A DNA stretch of 64,000 bases from Paraurantiacibacter namhicola (GTDB lineage: Bacteria > Pseudomonadota > Alphaproteobacteria > Sphingomonadales > Sphingomonadaceae). Positions 39,038 through 48,451 of this stretch are shown one piece after another. The notes below the pieces were generated by a model. That model ran no database searches. It saw only the letters and a list, made by a program, of their open reading frames with translations, and was not told the origin of the DNA. The position numbers and the translations under genes were made by a program. Numbering within the stretch: position 1 is the first letter of the stretch; each line of letters starts with the position of its first letter. The stretch lies in the NCBI RefSeq assembly GCF_001687545.1, contig NZ_CP016545.1, positions 1,783,001 through 1,847,000 on the forward strand. Reading direction: 5' to 3'.

Positions 39038-39063
39038 GCCCAGCGCTCCAGACGATAATGAAG

Positions 39064-39089
39064 AGGGCGGCCTGCGGGTCGCCCTTTTT
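39064..39089 (+). terminator. Rho-independent terminator after the small lipoprotein gene
   Basis: AGGGCG (39064-39069) pairs with CGCCCT (39080-39085) around a ten-base loop, followed directly by a run of T (39085-39089). It is 27 bp after the lipoprotein stop, on the same strand. Confidence 0.8.
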
Positions 39090-39110
39090 GTTAGCGGGAT
39101 GGGCGAGGAA

Positions 39111-39578
39111 TTAGGGCTCGCCCGCGCCCCACAGGCGGTCCTGCTCGATCCAGCCTTCGCGGCCAGAAACGTCGAACAGGCACCACCCGTCCTCGCAATT
39201 GCCCAGCTTGCCGACCACGCCGGGCTCCGCATTCCACATCAGTTTTGCGGTGTCCGCCGGTTCCGCCCGCATGGCGGCCAGCCCTTCCCCGGTCACGATG
39301 GCGGTGCGCTGCGGATTGAGCAGGCGTGCCACGATCCAGCCCTGCGTGCCGTCCGGATCCTGCACCAGACGCCAGCCCTGCATCACCCGCACCACTTTCA
39401 CCGGCAGGCCCTGCCGCTTGTACACCCAGTCGATGGGATAATCCGCGCTCGGCCCCACGCGCATATTCACTTCGTCCGCCCGCAGGCTGGCCCAATAAGG
39501 CACTTCGCGGTCCTGCGCAGCGGCGGGAGCGGTCAGGAGGATGGCAGCGAGGAGCGAGAATAGCAGGCGGGATAGCAT
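39111..39578 (-). CDS. Exported SH3-like domain protein
   Basis: 155 aa from the ATG at 39578: signal peptide MLSRLLFSLLAAILLTAPAA ending AQ, then a bacterial SH3-like fold with the landmark VNMRVGPSADYPIDWVYKRQ and a second, related stretch (EGWIEQDRLWG). Such proteins usually bind peptidoglycan in the periplasm. Two cysteines (NCEDGWC) are close together. It stands alone, convergent with the lipoprotein gene and divergent from amtB. Confidence 0.8.
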   Translation of the reverse strand: MLSRLLFSLLAAILLTAPAAAQDREVPYWASLRADEVNMRVGPSADYPIDWVYKRQGLPVKVVRVMQGWRLVQDPDGTQGWIVARLLNPQRTAIVTGEGLAAMRAEPADTAKLMWNAEPGVVGKLGNCEDGWCLFDVSGREGWIEQDRLWGAGEP

Positions 39579-39695
39579 AGACGCACTGCCTATCGCGCGC
39601 ACCGGAGTCGCAGCAAGCGGCAAAGCGTTGTTAAACCTTGTGCGCTATGCGGGCCTGGCGCGCGTGGGCGCGCTGGTTTCAGGAGCCGTACGACG

Positions 39696-40988
39696 ATGTA
39701 CCGCCAATTCGCTTGCCTAATTGCCGCAGGGGCCGCGGCCTTGCCGTTTGCCGCCATGGCGCAGGACCCGCTGGCCGCCGCCGGAGACAGCGGCGACACC
39801 GCATGGGTCATGGCCGCTGCCGCGCTGGTTCTGGCCGGTGCGCTGCCAGGCCTGGGCCTGCTGTATGGCGGGCGGGTGAAGGCGCGCAATTTCCTGTCCG
39901 TGCTTATGCAGTTGGGCGCGGTAGCCTGCGTGGCCTCGCTGGCATGGATAATTGCCGGTTACACGCTGGCCTTCGGCAATCCGGTGAACGGCTTCATCGG
40001 GGACGGCTCGCGCTGGATGATGGTCTATCTCGACGCGATGCGCGTTGGCACCTTCATCCCGGAAAGCGCATTTGCGCTGTTCCAGATGGCGCTGGCGATC
40101 ATGGCCGCCGCCCTGATGGTGGGCGCATGGATCGGGCGCGCGCGCTTCGGCTGGGCGATTGCCTTTGCCATGCTGTGGGTGCTGGCCGTCTATGCCCCCG
40201 TGGCGCACTGGACCTGGGGCGGAGGCTGGCTTGCGGCCGCGGGCCTGATGGACTTTGCGGGCGGCCTGCCCATCCACGTGACCGCAGGCGTATCCGCCGT
40301 GGTGGTCGCGCTGCTGATCGGACGGCGCAAGCTGGCCGGAGACACGGCCTCCCCCTCACAATCGCCGGAGCTTGCCATGGTGGGCGCGACCCTGCTGTGG
40401 GTCGGCTGGTTCGGGCTGGTGGGCGGCAATGCGCTGTCCGCGACAGACGATGCCAGCACCGCGATCATCAACGCGCAGGCGGCGGCCAGTGCAGGCGCGC
40501 TGGCATGGCTGCTCTCCGCCCGCCTCGGTGGCGGCAAGCCGACCGCGGCGATGGTCGGCGGCGGCGCCATGGCCGGCCTCGTCAGCATATCGCCCGCCGC
40601 AGTCTTTGTGTCCCCGGGTGCAGCGATCGTCATCGGCCTGGCCGGAGCGATTGCCGTGCGCTGGGCCGCCATGGCGCTGAAGCACCGCTGGAAGGTGGAC
40701 GATGCGATGGACGTGTTCGCGCTGCATGCAGTCGGCGGCGCCGTGGGCCTGCTGCTCACGGGCGTCTTCGCCTCGCCATACCTGGGCGGAACGGGCTTCG
40801 TGCAGGACGGCATGGCGATCCTGACGCAGGTCAGCGTGCAGGCATTCGGCATCGCGGCCGTGGCGGTCTATGCCGCCATCGCGACCGCTCTCATCGCCGT
40901 CGCGGTGAACCTGGTAATCCCGATGCGCGTCAGCGCGGAGGAAGAGGCCGCCGGCCTCGACGTCGCCAGCCACGGTGAAGCTGGCTGA
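39696..40988 (+). CDS. amtB: Ammonium transporter (AmtB family), atypical pore residues
   Basis: 430 aa with a signal peptide (ends AMAQ) and 11 membrane helices. The paired pore histidines are kept: His194 in GGLPIHVTAG and His344 in DVFALHAVGG. By eye-alignment with E. coli AmtB, the two Phe-gate residues are Leu here (Leu133 in FQMALA, Leu241 in GWFGLVGG), and the S1-site Ser is Asn. No glnK/PII gene is adjacent, although they are partners in most bacteria. It is still best called an Amt family channel; transport properties may differ. AGGAGCC is upstream of the start. Confidence 0.88.
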   Translation: MYRQFACLIAAGAAALPFAAMAQDPLAAAGDSGDTAWVMAAAALVLAGALPGLGLLYGGRVKARNFLSVLMQLGAVACVASLAWIIAGYTLAFGNPVNGFIGDGSRWMMVYLDAMRVGTFIPESAFALFQMALAIMAAALMVGAWIGRARFGWAIAFAMLWVLAVYAPVAHWTWGGGWLAAAGLMDFAGGLPIHVTAGVSAVVVALLIGRRKLAGDTASPSQSPELAMVGATLLWVGWFGLVGGNALSATDDASTAIINAQAAASAGALAWLLSARLGGGKPTAAMVGGGAMAGLVSISPAAVFVSPGAAIVIGLAGAIAVRWAAMALKHRWKVDDAMDVFALHAVGGAVGLLLTGVFASPYLGGTGFVQDGMAILTQVSVQAFGIAAVAVYAAIATALIAVAVNLVIPMRVSAEEEAAGLDVASHGEAG

Positions 40989-41004
40989 CGCGCGAGCGGG
41001 CGGC

Positions 41005-42411
41005 TCAGTCCCCCGTCAGGATCCGGTCGACCAGCTGCTTCACGCTGGGCGTGAAATTGTTGGAATAGAACGGGTCCTGCTTGAAGCGGTATGCCGCGTG
41101 GCCTGCAAAGGCCAGGTTCTGGTCCGGATCGCCGCCATGGGCGATGTTCTGCAACGTCTTCTGGATGCAGAAGCTGCGCGGATCGGCGAGGCGCCCGGTT
41201 GTGTGCGTGTCATGGTCCATCCAGCTGGAAAACTGGCAGTGTGACAGGCAGCCCATGCAATTCTGCTGGTCCGTGCGGATCTGCTCGGCACTTTCCGGTG
41301 TCACGAAAACCACGGTATCATCCGGCGTCTTCAGCGCTTCGGTATAGCCTTCCGCCATCCAGCGAAGCGCCTTCTGCCGGTCTTCGGAGGTGATGTAAAA
41401 GCTCTTCGCCTTGCCCTTGTCGGCCAGCGGGCTCGTGCCTTCTTCCTGATCGCGCTTGTAGACCGGGATCTGCCGTTCGGAACGGTGCATCAGATCATAC
41501 AGGAATGATGTCTTCACCGCGCTGGAATAGAAGCCGGTGGGGCTGAACTTGTGCAGCAGCACGTCGCCCGGTTCCACATTGCGCAGCAGGTCCTTCCAGA
41601 CCTGCGGGATCGGGCTTTCCTCCGTCAGCAAGGGCCGCGTGCCGAACTGGAAAGCGATCTTGCCCAGTTCCGGATTGTCGATCCAGTCTTCCCACTCGCG
41701 CAGGAACCATACGCCGCCCGCCATCACGATGGCGGTGTCTTCGGACACGCCTTCCTTGCGCATGGTCTCGCGCAATTCCTTCACCCGCGGATAGGGATCC
41801 TGCGGCTGGCGCGGGTCTTCCGCGTTGGACAGGCCATTGTGCCCGCCGGCCAGCCAGGGGTCTTCATAGACCACTGCAGCCATCAGTTCGGGCACCTTGG
41901 AATAGCTGCGCTTCCACAGCGCACGGAATGCGCGGGCGGAGCTGATGATGGGCAGGTAATGCACGTTAAAGCGCTGGGCGATCTCCGCCAGCTTGTATGG
42001 CATTCCGGCACCGCAGGTTACGCCGGTGACCAGCCCCTTGCAGTTTTCCAGCACGCCTTCGAGCACACGCTGCGCGCCGCCCATTTCCCACAGCACGTTG
42101 ATGTTGATCGCGCCGCGGCCATTGGACATCTCATGCGCCCGCTTCACCTGTTCGGTCGCGCCATCGATGGCGTAGCGCACCAGCTGTTCGAAACGCTCCA
42201 GCCGCGTCGCCTGCGGATAAACCTGTGGGATCGGGTTGCCGACCTCGTCATAGGTATCCGCATTCACGGCGCTGACCGTGCCGATACCGCCCGCCGCGGC
42301 CCATGCGCCGCTGGACAGGTGGTTTGTGGCCGAAACGCCCTTGCCGCCTTCGATCAGCGGCCAGACTTCGCGTCCGCCATAATTGATGGGTGTGAGACCC
42401 TTGAATGCCAT
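41005..42411 (-). CDS. Nitronate monooxygenase-like flavoprotein with C-terminal cysteine cluster
   Basis: 468 aa TIM-barrel FMN enzyme of the 2-nitropropane dioxygenase/nitronate monooxygenase type: GLVTGVTCGAGMPYKLAE, VHYLPIISSARAF, AAVVYEDPWLAGGHNG and VMAGGVWF are the flavin and substrate loops. Unlike short NMOs (about 320-350 aa) it carries an extra C-terminal region with CMGCLSHC (about 385-392) and a further Cys in RSFCIQKTL. Such a C-x2-C-x3-C set could bind metal or an Fe-S cluster. The role is unknown. It ends 16 bp from the convergent amtB stop. Confidence 0.8.
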   Translation of the reverse strand: MAFKGLTPINYGGREVWPLIEGGKGVSATNHLSSGAWAAAGGIGTVSAVNADTYDEVGNPIPQVYPQATRLERFEQLVRYAIDGATEQVKRAHEMSNGRGAININVLWEMGGAQRVLEGVLENCKGLVTGVTCGAGMPYKLAEIAQRFNVHYLPIISSARAFRALWKRSYSKVPELMAAVVYEDPWLAGGHNGLSNAEDPRQPQDPYPRVKELRETMRKEGVSEDTAIVMAGGVWFLREWEDWIDNPELGKIAFQFGTRPLLTEESPIPQVWKDLLRNVEPGDVLLHKFSPTGFYSSAVKTSFLYDLMHRSERQIPVYKRDQEEGTSPLADKGKAKSFYITSEDRQKALRWMAEGYTEALKTPDDTVVFVTPESAEQIRTDQQNCMGCLSHCQFSSWMDHDTHTTGRLADPRSFCIQKTLQNIAHGGDPDQNLAFAGHAAYRFKQDPFYSNNFTPSVKQLVDRILTGD

Positions 42412-42443
42412 GATGTGCCCTAAATGCGGAAGGTGTCGCCCTG

Positions 42444-43199
42444 TCAGGCGTCGCCTCCAATGTGCGCCCTATCCTCCTGCGGCAATGCGCAGGGTTCTAT
42501 TTCTGCCGGTTCCGGTCTGGGTCCGGCTATCTCGAAAGATGCGTAATAACCGGCCATCTCCGGCTTACGGACAAATTCACGCAGGCGAAAGCCCAAGCGT
42601 TCGAATTCGCAGAACAACACCTTGGGCGGCAGGCCGTGCTCGTTGGATGGCCTGTCGGTGTCCACGACGATCACCTTCCCGCCTTCGCGCAGCGCGGGAT
42701 ACAGCCGCCAGAGGAAGGCGTATGGCTCCTCCACCTCGTGATACATGTGCACCATGAAGACGCGGTCGAAGCTGTCGGCGGGCAAATGCGGATCGTCCGG
42801 TCCGCCCAGCGCGATGGAGACGTTTTCCAGCCTGTCCCCTTCGACCCGGCGGCCAAGGCGGGACAGCGCATCGGGATCGATGTCCTGCGCCAGCACGCGC
42901 CCACGCTGGCCGACGCGTTCTGCCAGGCGCACGGTATAATACCCCTCGCCTGCGCCGATATCGGCCACGGTCATGCCTGGCTCGATGCCAGCAAGGTCCA
43001 TCACCGTCACCGCCTCGCCGCGATTGTCACGCGCCTGTTCGGTGGAGAAGGAGTTGGCGCCCAAGTCCGAGACAGGCCGGGTCGCCTGGGGAAAATCGCG
43101 CGCGGTCTCGGGCCGGTCGCTATCGACCTGCTGGACCTCGCAGCCGCCAAGCAGTGCAAGCGCCCCGATACCGGCGAAGACTCCCCCTGCGCGTATCAT
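42444..43199 (-). CDS. Class I methyltransferase-fold lipoprotein
   Basis: 251 aa. The N-terminus [20 protein letters not shown] is a lipoprotein signal with Cys20 at the lipobox, yet residues 65-200 are a class I SAM-methyltransferase fold with motif I VADIGAGEGYYTVRL and the acidic strand-2 end (AQDID). Exported methyltransferase folds are hard to reconcile with SAM, which is cytoplasmic, so it may be tethered, be inactive, or the signal may not be used. Its start overlaps the prfB stop by 4 nt. Confidence 0.75.
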   Translation of the reverse strand: MIRAGGVFAGIGALALLGGCEVQQVDSDRPETARDFPQATRPVSDLGANSFSTEQARDNRGEAVTVMDLAGIEPGMTVADIGAGEGYYTVRLAERVGQRGRVLAQDIDPDALSRLGRRVEGDRLENVSIALGGPDDPHLPADSFDRVFMVHMYHEVEEPYAFLWRLYPALREGGKVIVVDTDRPSNEHGLPPKVLFCEFERLGFRLREFVRKPEMAGYYASFEIAGPRPEPAEIEPCALPQEDRAHIGGDA

Positions 43200-44323
43200 T
43201 CGACGTCTTCCACCTCGACAGTCTCGCCGGTCACCTTCTGGGCCAGCGCGGCAGCGATATATTCGTCGATCTTGCCGTCCAGCACGTCATCCGGGCTGGA
43301 ACTGGTCACGCCGGTGCGCAGGTCCTTCACCATCTGATACGGCTGGAGGACGTAGCTGCGGATCTGGTGGCCCCAGCCAATGTCGGTCTTTTCCTGATAT
43401 TCCCCGGCGGCCGCCGCTTCCCGCTCCGCCATCTCGCGTTCGAACAGGCGGGCCTTCAGCATGTTCATGGCCGTGGCGCGGTTCTTGTGCTGGCTGCGAT
43501 CGTTCTGGCTGGCGACCACGATTCCGGTGGGAATATGCGTGATGCGCACGGCGGAATCGGTCGTATTGACGTGCTGGCCACCAGCACCGGACGCGCGATA
43601 GGTATCGATGCGCAGTTCGCTGTCATTCACCTCGATATCGATGTCGTCATCGATAACGGGATAGACCCACACGCTGGAAAAACTGGTGTGGCGGCGCGCG
43701 CTGGAATCGTAGGGGCTGATGCGGACGAGGCGGTGCACGCCGCTTTCCGTCTTGGCATAGCCATAGGCGTTTTCGCCCTTCACCAGCAGCGTGGCGGACT
43801 TGATGCCCGCCGCTTCGCCGGCCTGGTATTCCACCGTTTCCACCTTGAAGCCGCGCTGTTCGGCCCAGCGGGCGTACATGCGCAGCAGCATTTCAGCCCA
43901 GTCCTGGCTTTCCGTGCCCCCGGCGCCTGCGTGGATTTCGATGTAAGTGTCGTTGCCGTCGGCCTCGCCGCTCAGCAGGGCCTGCACCTTGTCCGCATCG
44001 GCGCGGTCGGCCAGCCGCTTCAGCGTAGCCAGCCCGTCGGCGACGATATCGTCCTCGCCCTCGGCCTCACCCATATCGATGAACTCGATGGCGTCGGATT
44101 TCTCGCTGTCGATCTCGCGCACCGTGTTGATGGCGTTTTCGAGGCGCTTCTGTTCCTGCGTGATGGCCTGTGCCTGCTTGGGATCGTCCCACAGCGTGGG
44201 GTCCTGCACGCGCGCGTCCAGCTCTTCCAGCCGGCGCAGCGCCGCATCCCAGTCGAGCGACTTCCTGACCAGCGCAAGTGCGGCGTCGATCCGGTCGATA
44301 TGGGCCTGTCCTTCGGCCCGCAT
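43196..44323 (-). CDS. prfB: Peptide chain release factor 2
   Basis: 375 aa. The GGQ peptidyl-hydrolysis motif is in [15 protein letters not shown] and the stop-codon-recognition tripeptide is SPY ([14 protein letters not shown]), where E. coli has SPF. The whole gene reads in one frame: at the place of the E. coli programmed +1 shift (CTTTGAC) the sequence is CTCGAC, so no frameshift is needed. It terminates at UAA and UGA codons. It lies downstream of the penicillin-binding protein and peroxiredoxin genes on the same strand. Confidence 0.96.
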   Translation of the reverse strand: MRAEGQAHIDRIDAALALVRKSLDWDAALRRLEELDARVQDPTLWDDPKQAQAITQEQKRLENAINTVREIDSEKSDAIEFIDMGEAEGEDDIVADGLATLKRLADRADADKVQALLSGEADGNDTYIEIHAGAGGTESQDWAEMLLRMYARWAEQRGFKVETVEYQAGEAAGIKSATLLVKGENAYGYAKTESGVHRLVRISPYDSSARRHTSFSSVWVYPVIDDDIDIEVNDSELRIDTYRASGAGGQHVNTTDSAVRITHIPTGIVVASQNDRSQHKNRATAMNMLKARLFEREMAEREAAAAGEYQEKTDIGWGHQIRSYVLQPYQMVKDLRTGVTSSSPDDVLDGKIDEYIAAALAQKVTGETVEVEDVE

Positions 44324-44382
44324 TATGCGATTTTCCTGTTCACGCCGCCGCGCCTAGCGCAGCCACGCGGGATGGGAAAGAC

Positions 44383-44928
44383 TTAGCGTTTGAGCTTGCG
44401 CACAGCTGCGAGCGAGCGGCTGACATGTTCGCGCCAGTCACCGTCGGTATAAACCATGGCGATCGTGCCGTCCTGCGCAATGACGTAGCTGGTGCGGTCG
44501 GACAGGCCGGTCTGCTTGCCATTCATCACCAGCGACACGTCATAGGCCTTGATGATGGCAGGCGTGGCGCGGGCCACGGCAAACTCGTCGCGGCATTCCT
44601 CGGTGCTGAAGCGCTTCAGCGTCGGCAGGTCATCGGCGGAAAGGCCCACGACTGTGGCGCCTGCCGCTTCGAAATCGTCCATCGCCTCGGCAAAGGCGTT
44701 CGATTCCAGCGTACAACCCCGGGTGAAGGCCTTGGGGAAGAAGTATAGCACCACCGGCCCGCGCTCCAGCGCGCGGCGAAGGTTGAAGCTTTCGGCCTTA
44801 CCCGCTTTCGCCCCGCTGGTGGTGAACAGCGGCGCGCTCTGCCCGCGCTTCAGCGCTGCATGGGCCGGGATCGCGGCGAGCGATGCAGCGGCGAGAGCGG
44901 CGGTGATGAGCTTCACGGTGCGTCGCAT
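44383..44928 (-). CDS. Exported peroxiredoxin (Bcp/AhpC-TSA type)
   Basis: 181 aa. Signal peptide MRRTVKLITAALAAASLAAI ... AHA is followed by a peroxiredoxin domain with the peroxidatic Cys in KAFTRGCTLESNAF (canonical: FTPGCTxE). The usual Bcp resolving Cys five residues on is absent; a Cys in EECRDEF may serve, or it may be a 1-Cys type. The export signal places it in the periplasm, unlike cytoplasmic Bcp. It is 22 bp after the PBP1A stop. Confidence 0.85.
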   Translation of the reverse strand: MRRTVKLITAALAAASLAAIPAHAALKRGQSAPLFTTSGAKAGKAESFNLRRALERGPVVLYFFPKAFTRGCTLESNAFAEAMDDFEAAGATVVGLSADDLPTLKRFSTEECRDEFAVARATPAIIKAYDVSLVMNGKQTGLSDRTSYVIAQDGTIAMVYTDGDWREHVSRSLAAVRKLKR

Positions 44929-44950
44929 GGTCAGTCTCCTTGCAGGGCCA

Positions 44951-47506
44951 TCAGTAGATGCCGCCCTGCTCCTCGGCGAAATTGTCCGGCTCGGCGGTTG
45001 GCTTGGGCGCGGGGGCGCGGCGCGTCACATTGCCGCGGCGCAGCTGGGCCAGCACGATTTCGCGCATCGCGTCAATCTCGTCCTGCCGGGCGCTGCGGCG
45101 CGGTTCGGTGTCGGGCTTGAACGCTTCCCAGATCACCCCGGCCTTGGCATCGCCGGTGGGCCAACCCTCGAACACGCGCTTGCCGCTGCGCCGGTCGATG
45201 CGGACCATGCGGATGCCCGCAGGCGCCAGGAAGGGCCGGCCGTTCCAGCGGTCCTTGGACCCTGCGACGAACTGCTTGAAGATCGGTGCGGCCAGTGTCC
45301 CGCCCTGCGCGTATCCGCCCATGTTCTTGGGCTGGTCGAAGCCGAGGTAAACACCGCCGACGATGTCCGGCGAACCGCCCACGAACCACACATTGGTGGG
45401 GCCCGTGCTCGTCCCGGTCTTGCCGAACAGCGGAACGCCCAGCGAATTGAGCGTGGTGGCCGTGCCGCGCTGCACCACGCCTTCCAGCATGTGGACGACC
45501 TGGAATGCCGTGCCCGGATCCATTACCTGCCGCCCGTCCTCTTCGAAGCGGGGCATGGGATTGCCGTCCCACTCGGCCATGTTGCAGCCGGTGCATTCGC
45601 GCTCATCCGCGCGCCAGATCACCTTGCCGCTGCGGTCCTGTACGTAATCGACGACGGTCGGTTCGTGCTGCACGCCGTGATTGACCAACGCGGAATAGGC
45701 GTTGACCATCTTCTCCACCGTGGTGTCGCCAGCGCCCAGCGCGAAGGCGAGGTACGGCTCGTAATCGCCGATACCCACGCGCTTGAAGGTATTGTTGACG
45801 TTCTCCATCCCCGCATCGGCGGCGATGTGCACGGTCATGAGGTTCTTCGACTGCTCCAGGCCATAGCGCATCGGGTATTCCCCGCCGCCACGGCCGCCGC
45901 CGAAATTGGTGAAGCACTTTTGCCCCAGCTGGCTGCCCTGGTAAACGCAATACTGCTTGTCAGGGACCATGCTGGCAGGCGTCATCCCGGCGTCCAGCCC
46001 GCTGGCATAGACGAAGGGTTTGATCGTGGAGCCGGGCTGGCGATTGGCCTGCGTCGCGCGGTTGAAGTCCGACAGGCGGAAATCGAAACCGCCCTGCATG
46101 GCCAGGATGCGCCCGGTGTTCGGGTCCTGCGCCAGGAAACCGCCGGACACTTCCGGCACGGTGCGCACGCGCCAGCCATCGCCCTGCGGCGAGGCGGCGA
46201 TAATGTCGCCCTTCTTGAGAGCGTTGGGCAGGCCGGTGAGCGGCTCTTCACTGCCGTCCGAAAAGCCGATGGTCGCGCTATTGCCGTCGCGCGCAGTGAC
46301 CACGCCGATGCGCCAGTCCTCGTAATTGATGGACATGAAGGTGCTGGCGAGCTGCTGAGTCAGGTCGCCATCTTCTTCCTTCAGCGTGTTGATCGGGCCG
46401 GTCCAGCCGCGATTGCCGTGATAGCGCATCATGCCTGCGCGCAGCGCGTCCTGCGCACTGTCCTGCAGCTCCGTATCGAGCGAGGTGCGGACCCACAGGC
46501 CCCCGGCATAGACGCTGTGCGGCCCGTCTTCGGCCTGTTCGCCATAACGGCCGATCAGCTGGCGGCGCACCTCTTCAAGGAAATAGCCTGCATCGGCATT
46601 GCCCGCGCGGCTGCGCTGGCTGACGATGCCGAGCGGCTGGCGCTTGGCAAGATCGGCAGCGGCCTGCGTCACATGGCCGTTGCCAACCATGTTCTGCAGC
46701 ACCCAGTTGCGGCGTGCGGTCGCCGTTTCCTCGTTGCCCTTGCGGCCATAGACCTCCGGGGCGCGCGGCAGGATGGCCAGGAATGCCATCTCGTGCAGCT
46801 CCAGGTCGCCCACATCCTTGTCGAAGTAGGCGCGCGCGGCAGCCTGCACGCCGAAGCTGCGGCGGCCGACGGGAATCTCGTTCAGGTAGAGAGTCATGAT
46901 CTCTTCCTTTTCAAGAACTCCTTCGATGCGGCGGGCCAGCACGATTTCCTTCAGCTTGCGCGTGATGGAATATTCATTGCCGACCAGAATGTTCTTCGCG
47001 ACCTGTTGCGTGATGGTGGAGCCGCCAACGGCACGCTCCCCACTGCCGATCTTGGTCACGTAATCGATCACGGCCCCGGCGAAACCGCCCAGGTCCACGC
47101 CGCCATGGGACCAGAATGTCTTGTCCTCCGCGCTGGTGTAAGCGTTCACCAGCATGGGCGGGAAATCGCCATATTGCAGCTGCACGCGCCGATCGCGGGC
47201 GTATGTGTGCACGATCTCGCCATCGATGCCGCGCACCACGGATGGCAGCGGCGGCTGGTAGCTGAGCAGCGTCTTTGCGTCAGGCAGGTTGCGGGCCAGC
47301 AGCAGCCAGAACATCAGATACACCAGCAGCAGCGCGCCCAGCACGATGGCCAGCCACTTGAACCAGCGCTTGTCACGCCAGTTGGTGCGGAACCACGAAA
47401 CCATGCCGCCGGCATCGCGGCGGATGCGGTACTTGAAATACTCCCCGCGGGACTGGCCTTCCGGCTGCGTCCCCGGATCCATGCTGGCATCGCTGGTGTC
47501 GGTCAT
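44951..47506 (-). CDS. mrcA: Penicillin-binding protein 1A (bifunctional transglycosylase/transpeptidase)
   Basis: 851 aa. One N-terminal membrane helix (about 51-70) follows a cytoplasmic tail. The GT51 glycosyltransferase has the catalytic Glu127 (TSAEDKTFWSHGGVD) and GGSTITQQVAKN. The transpeptidase has the active Ser in PGSTIKPFVYASG (about 494), the SxN-type EQSKNLMTV, and KTG in FGKTGTSTGPTN (about 693). It makes and crosslinks peptidoglycan in the periplasm. The neighbouring amidase gene upstream, in the same direction, is a common partner. Confidence 0.95.
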   Translation of the reverse strand: MTDTSDASMDPGTQPEGQSRGEYFKYRIRRDAGGMVSWFRTNWRDKRWFKWLAIVLGALLLVYLMFWLLLARNLPDAKTLLSYQPPLPSVVRGIDGEIVHTYARDRRVQLQYGDFPPMLVNAYTSAEDKTFWSHGGVDLGGFAGAVIDYVTKIGSGERAVGGSTITQQVAKNILVGNEYSITRKLKEIVLARRIEGVLEKEEIMTLYLNEIPVGRRSFGVQAAARAYFDKDVGDLELHEMAFLAILPRAPEVYGRKGNEETATARRNWVLQNMVGNGHVTQAAADLAKRQPLGIVSQRSRAGNADAGYFLEEVRRQLIGRYGEQAEDGPHSVYAGGLWVRTSLDTELQDSAQDALRAGMMRYHGNRGWTGPINTLKEEDGDLTQQLASTFMSINYEDWRIGVVTARDGNSATIGFSDGSEEPLTGLPNALKKGDIIAASPQGDGWRVRTVPEVSGGFLAQDPNTGRILAMQGGFDFRLSDFNRATQANRQPGSTIKPFVYASGLDAGMTPASMVPDKQYCVYQGSQLGQKCFTNFGGGRGGGEYPMRYGLEQSKNLMTVHIAADAGMENVNNTFKRVGIGDYEPYLAFALGAGDTTVEKMVNAYSALVNHGVQHEPTVVDYVQDRSGKVIWRADERECTGCNMAEWDGNPMPRFEEDGRQVMDPGTAFQVVHMLEGVVQRGTATTLNSLGVPLFGKTGTSTGPTNVWFVGGSPDIVGGVYLGFDQPKNMGGYAQGGTLAAPIFKQFVAGSKDRWNGRPFLAPAGIRMVRIDRRSGKRVFEGWPTGDAKAGVIWEAFKPDTEPRRSARQDEIDAMREIVLAQLRRGNVTRRAPAPKPTAEPDNFAEEQGGIY

Positions 47507-47581
47507 GATCGGCGCAGCCCTAGCATGGTGAAACTGACTCGCACCAGAATGAAAACGCTCGGGTCGTCGCGCTTCGGGCGA

Positions 47582-48451
47582 TCACGCGCCGGACTGCCGG
47601 GCAAAGAAGATGCGCACCGCCCGCGACATGACATCGGCAAAGCGGCGCTGGCCTTCGGGACTGGCGAGCCGCGCGGCATCGCCCTCGTTCGTAATAAAGC
47701 CCGCCTCGTACAGTACGCTGGGCACATCGGGGGCGCGCAGCACGCGCAGGCCCGCGCTGCGCTGCGTCTGCGGATGGAAGGTCAGCGTCCCGCGCCCTTC
47801 CCGCTCGATCAGCGCAGCAAAAGTGCCGGATCCTTCGCTGCTGCGCCGCTGCGCCAGGTCGACGAGGATGTCGTTTACGTTCTGGCTGGTCCCGGCCAGC
47901 ACCACGCCATTGACCTGGTCCGCCTCGTTCTCCCGTTCGGCGAAGCGGGCTGCGGCCTCGCTCGATGCCTCGTCGGACAGGACATAGATGCTGGCGCCGG
48001 ACACGCTGGCCTGCTCGCCCGCACTGTCCGCATGGATGGAGATGAACAGGTCCGCCCCCAGCGCGCGGGCGATCTGGAAGCGTTCCTCCACCACCAGGAA
48101 GCGGTCGTCGCTGCGGGTCAGGGCCACGCGCACCCCGCCCTGCCGCAGCAATTCGTCGCGCAGCGCAAGGGCCAGGCCCAGCACCACTGTCTTCTCCTTG
48201 TAGCCGCCGCCGCTTGCACCCGGATCGTGCCCGCCATGGCCCGCGTCGATCACCACCAGCGGGCGGCTGGAATCTTCCGGCCCCAGCACTTCGGGCAGGT
48301 CACGCGGCGCGTCGGGATCGGGCAAGGCCAGGCGCACGACATAATCGCGGCCCAGATGGGGCACGGGGATCGTCAGTCCGAAAACGTACAGCCCGCCCAT
48401 CAGGACAACCGGCGCCAGGAAGACGAGCGCAATTTGCAGCCGGTGCCACAT
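47582..48451 (-). CDS. N-acetylmuramoyl-L-alanine amidase (Amidase_3)
   Basis: 289 aa from the ATG at 48451 (MWHRLQIALVFLAP); one membrane helix (about 5-27) anchors it. The zinc amidase motifs are VIDAGHGGHDPG (His72), Glu86 (GYKEKTVVLG), SIHAD (His140), and YEAGFITN for the catalytic Glu. It cuts the stem peptide from glycan strands during cell separation. It has no AMIN domain, so targeting is not evident. It is transcribed toward the PBP1A gene and divergent from rne. Confidence 0.92.
   Translation of the reverse strand: MWHRLQIALVFLAPVVLMGGLYVFGLTIPVPHLGRDYVVRLALPDPDAPRDLPEVLGPEDSSRPLVVIDAGHGGHDPGASGGGYKEKTVVLGLALALRDELLRQGGVRVALTRSDDRFLVVEERFQIARALGADLFISIHADSAGEQASVSGASIYVLSDEASSEAAARFAERENEADQVNGVVLAGTSQNVNDILVDLAQRRSSEGSGTFAALIEREGRGTLTFHPQTQRSAGLRVLRAPDVPSVLYEAGFITNEGDAARLASPEGQRRFADVMSRAVRIFFARQSGA

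Noticed and set aside
44240-44290. Programmed frameshift in prfB
   Set aside because: The gene reads in one frame; the site equivalent to the E. coli CTTTGAC is CTCGAC, with no in-frame stop.
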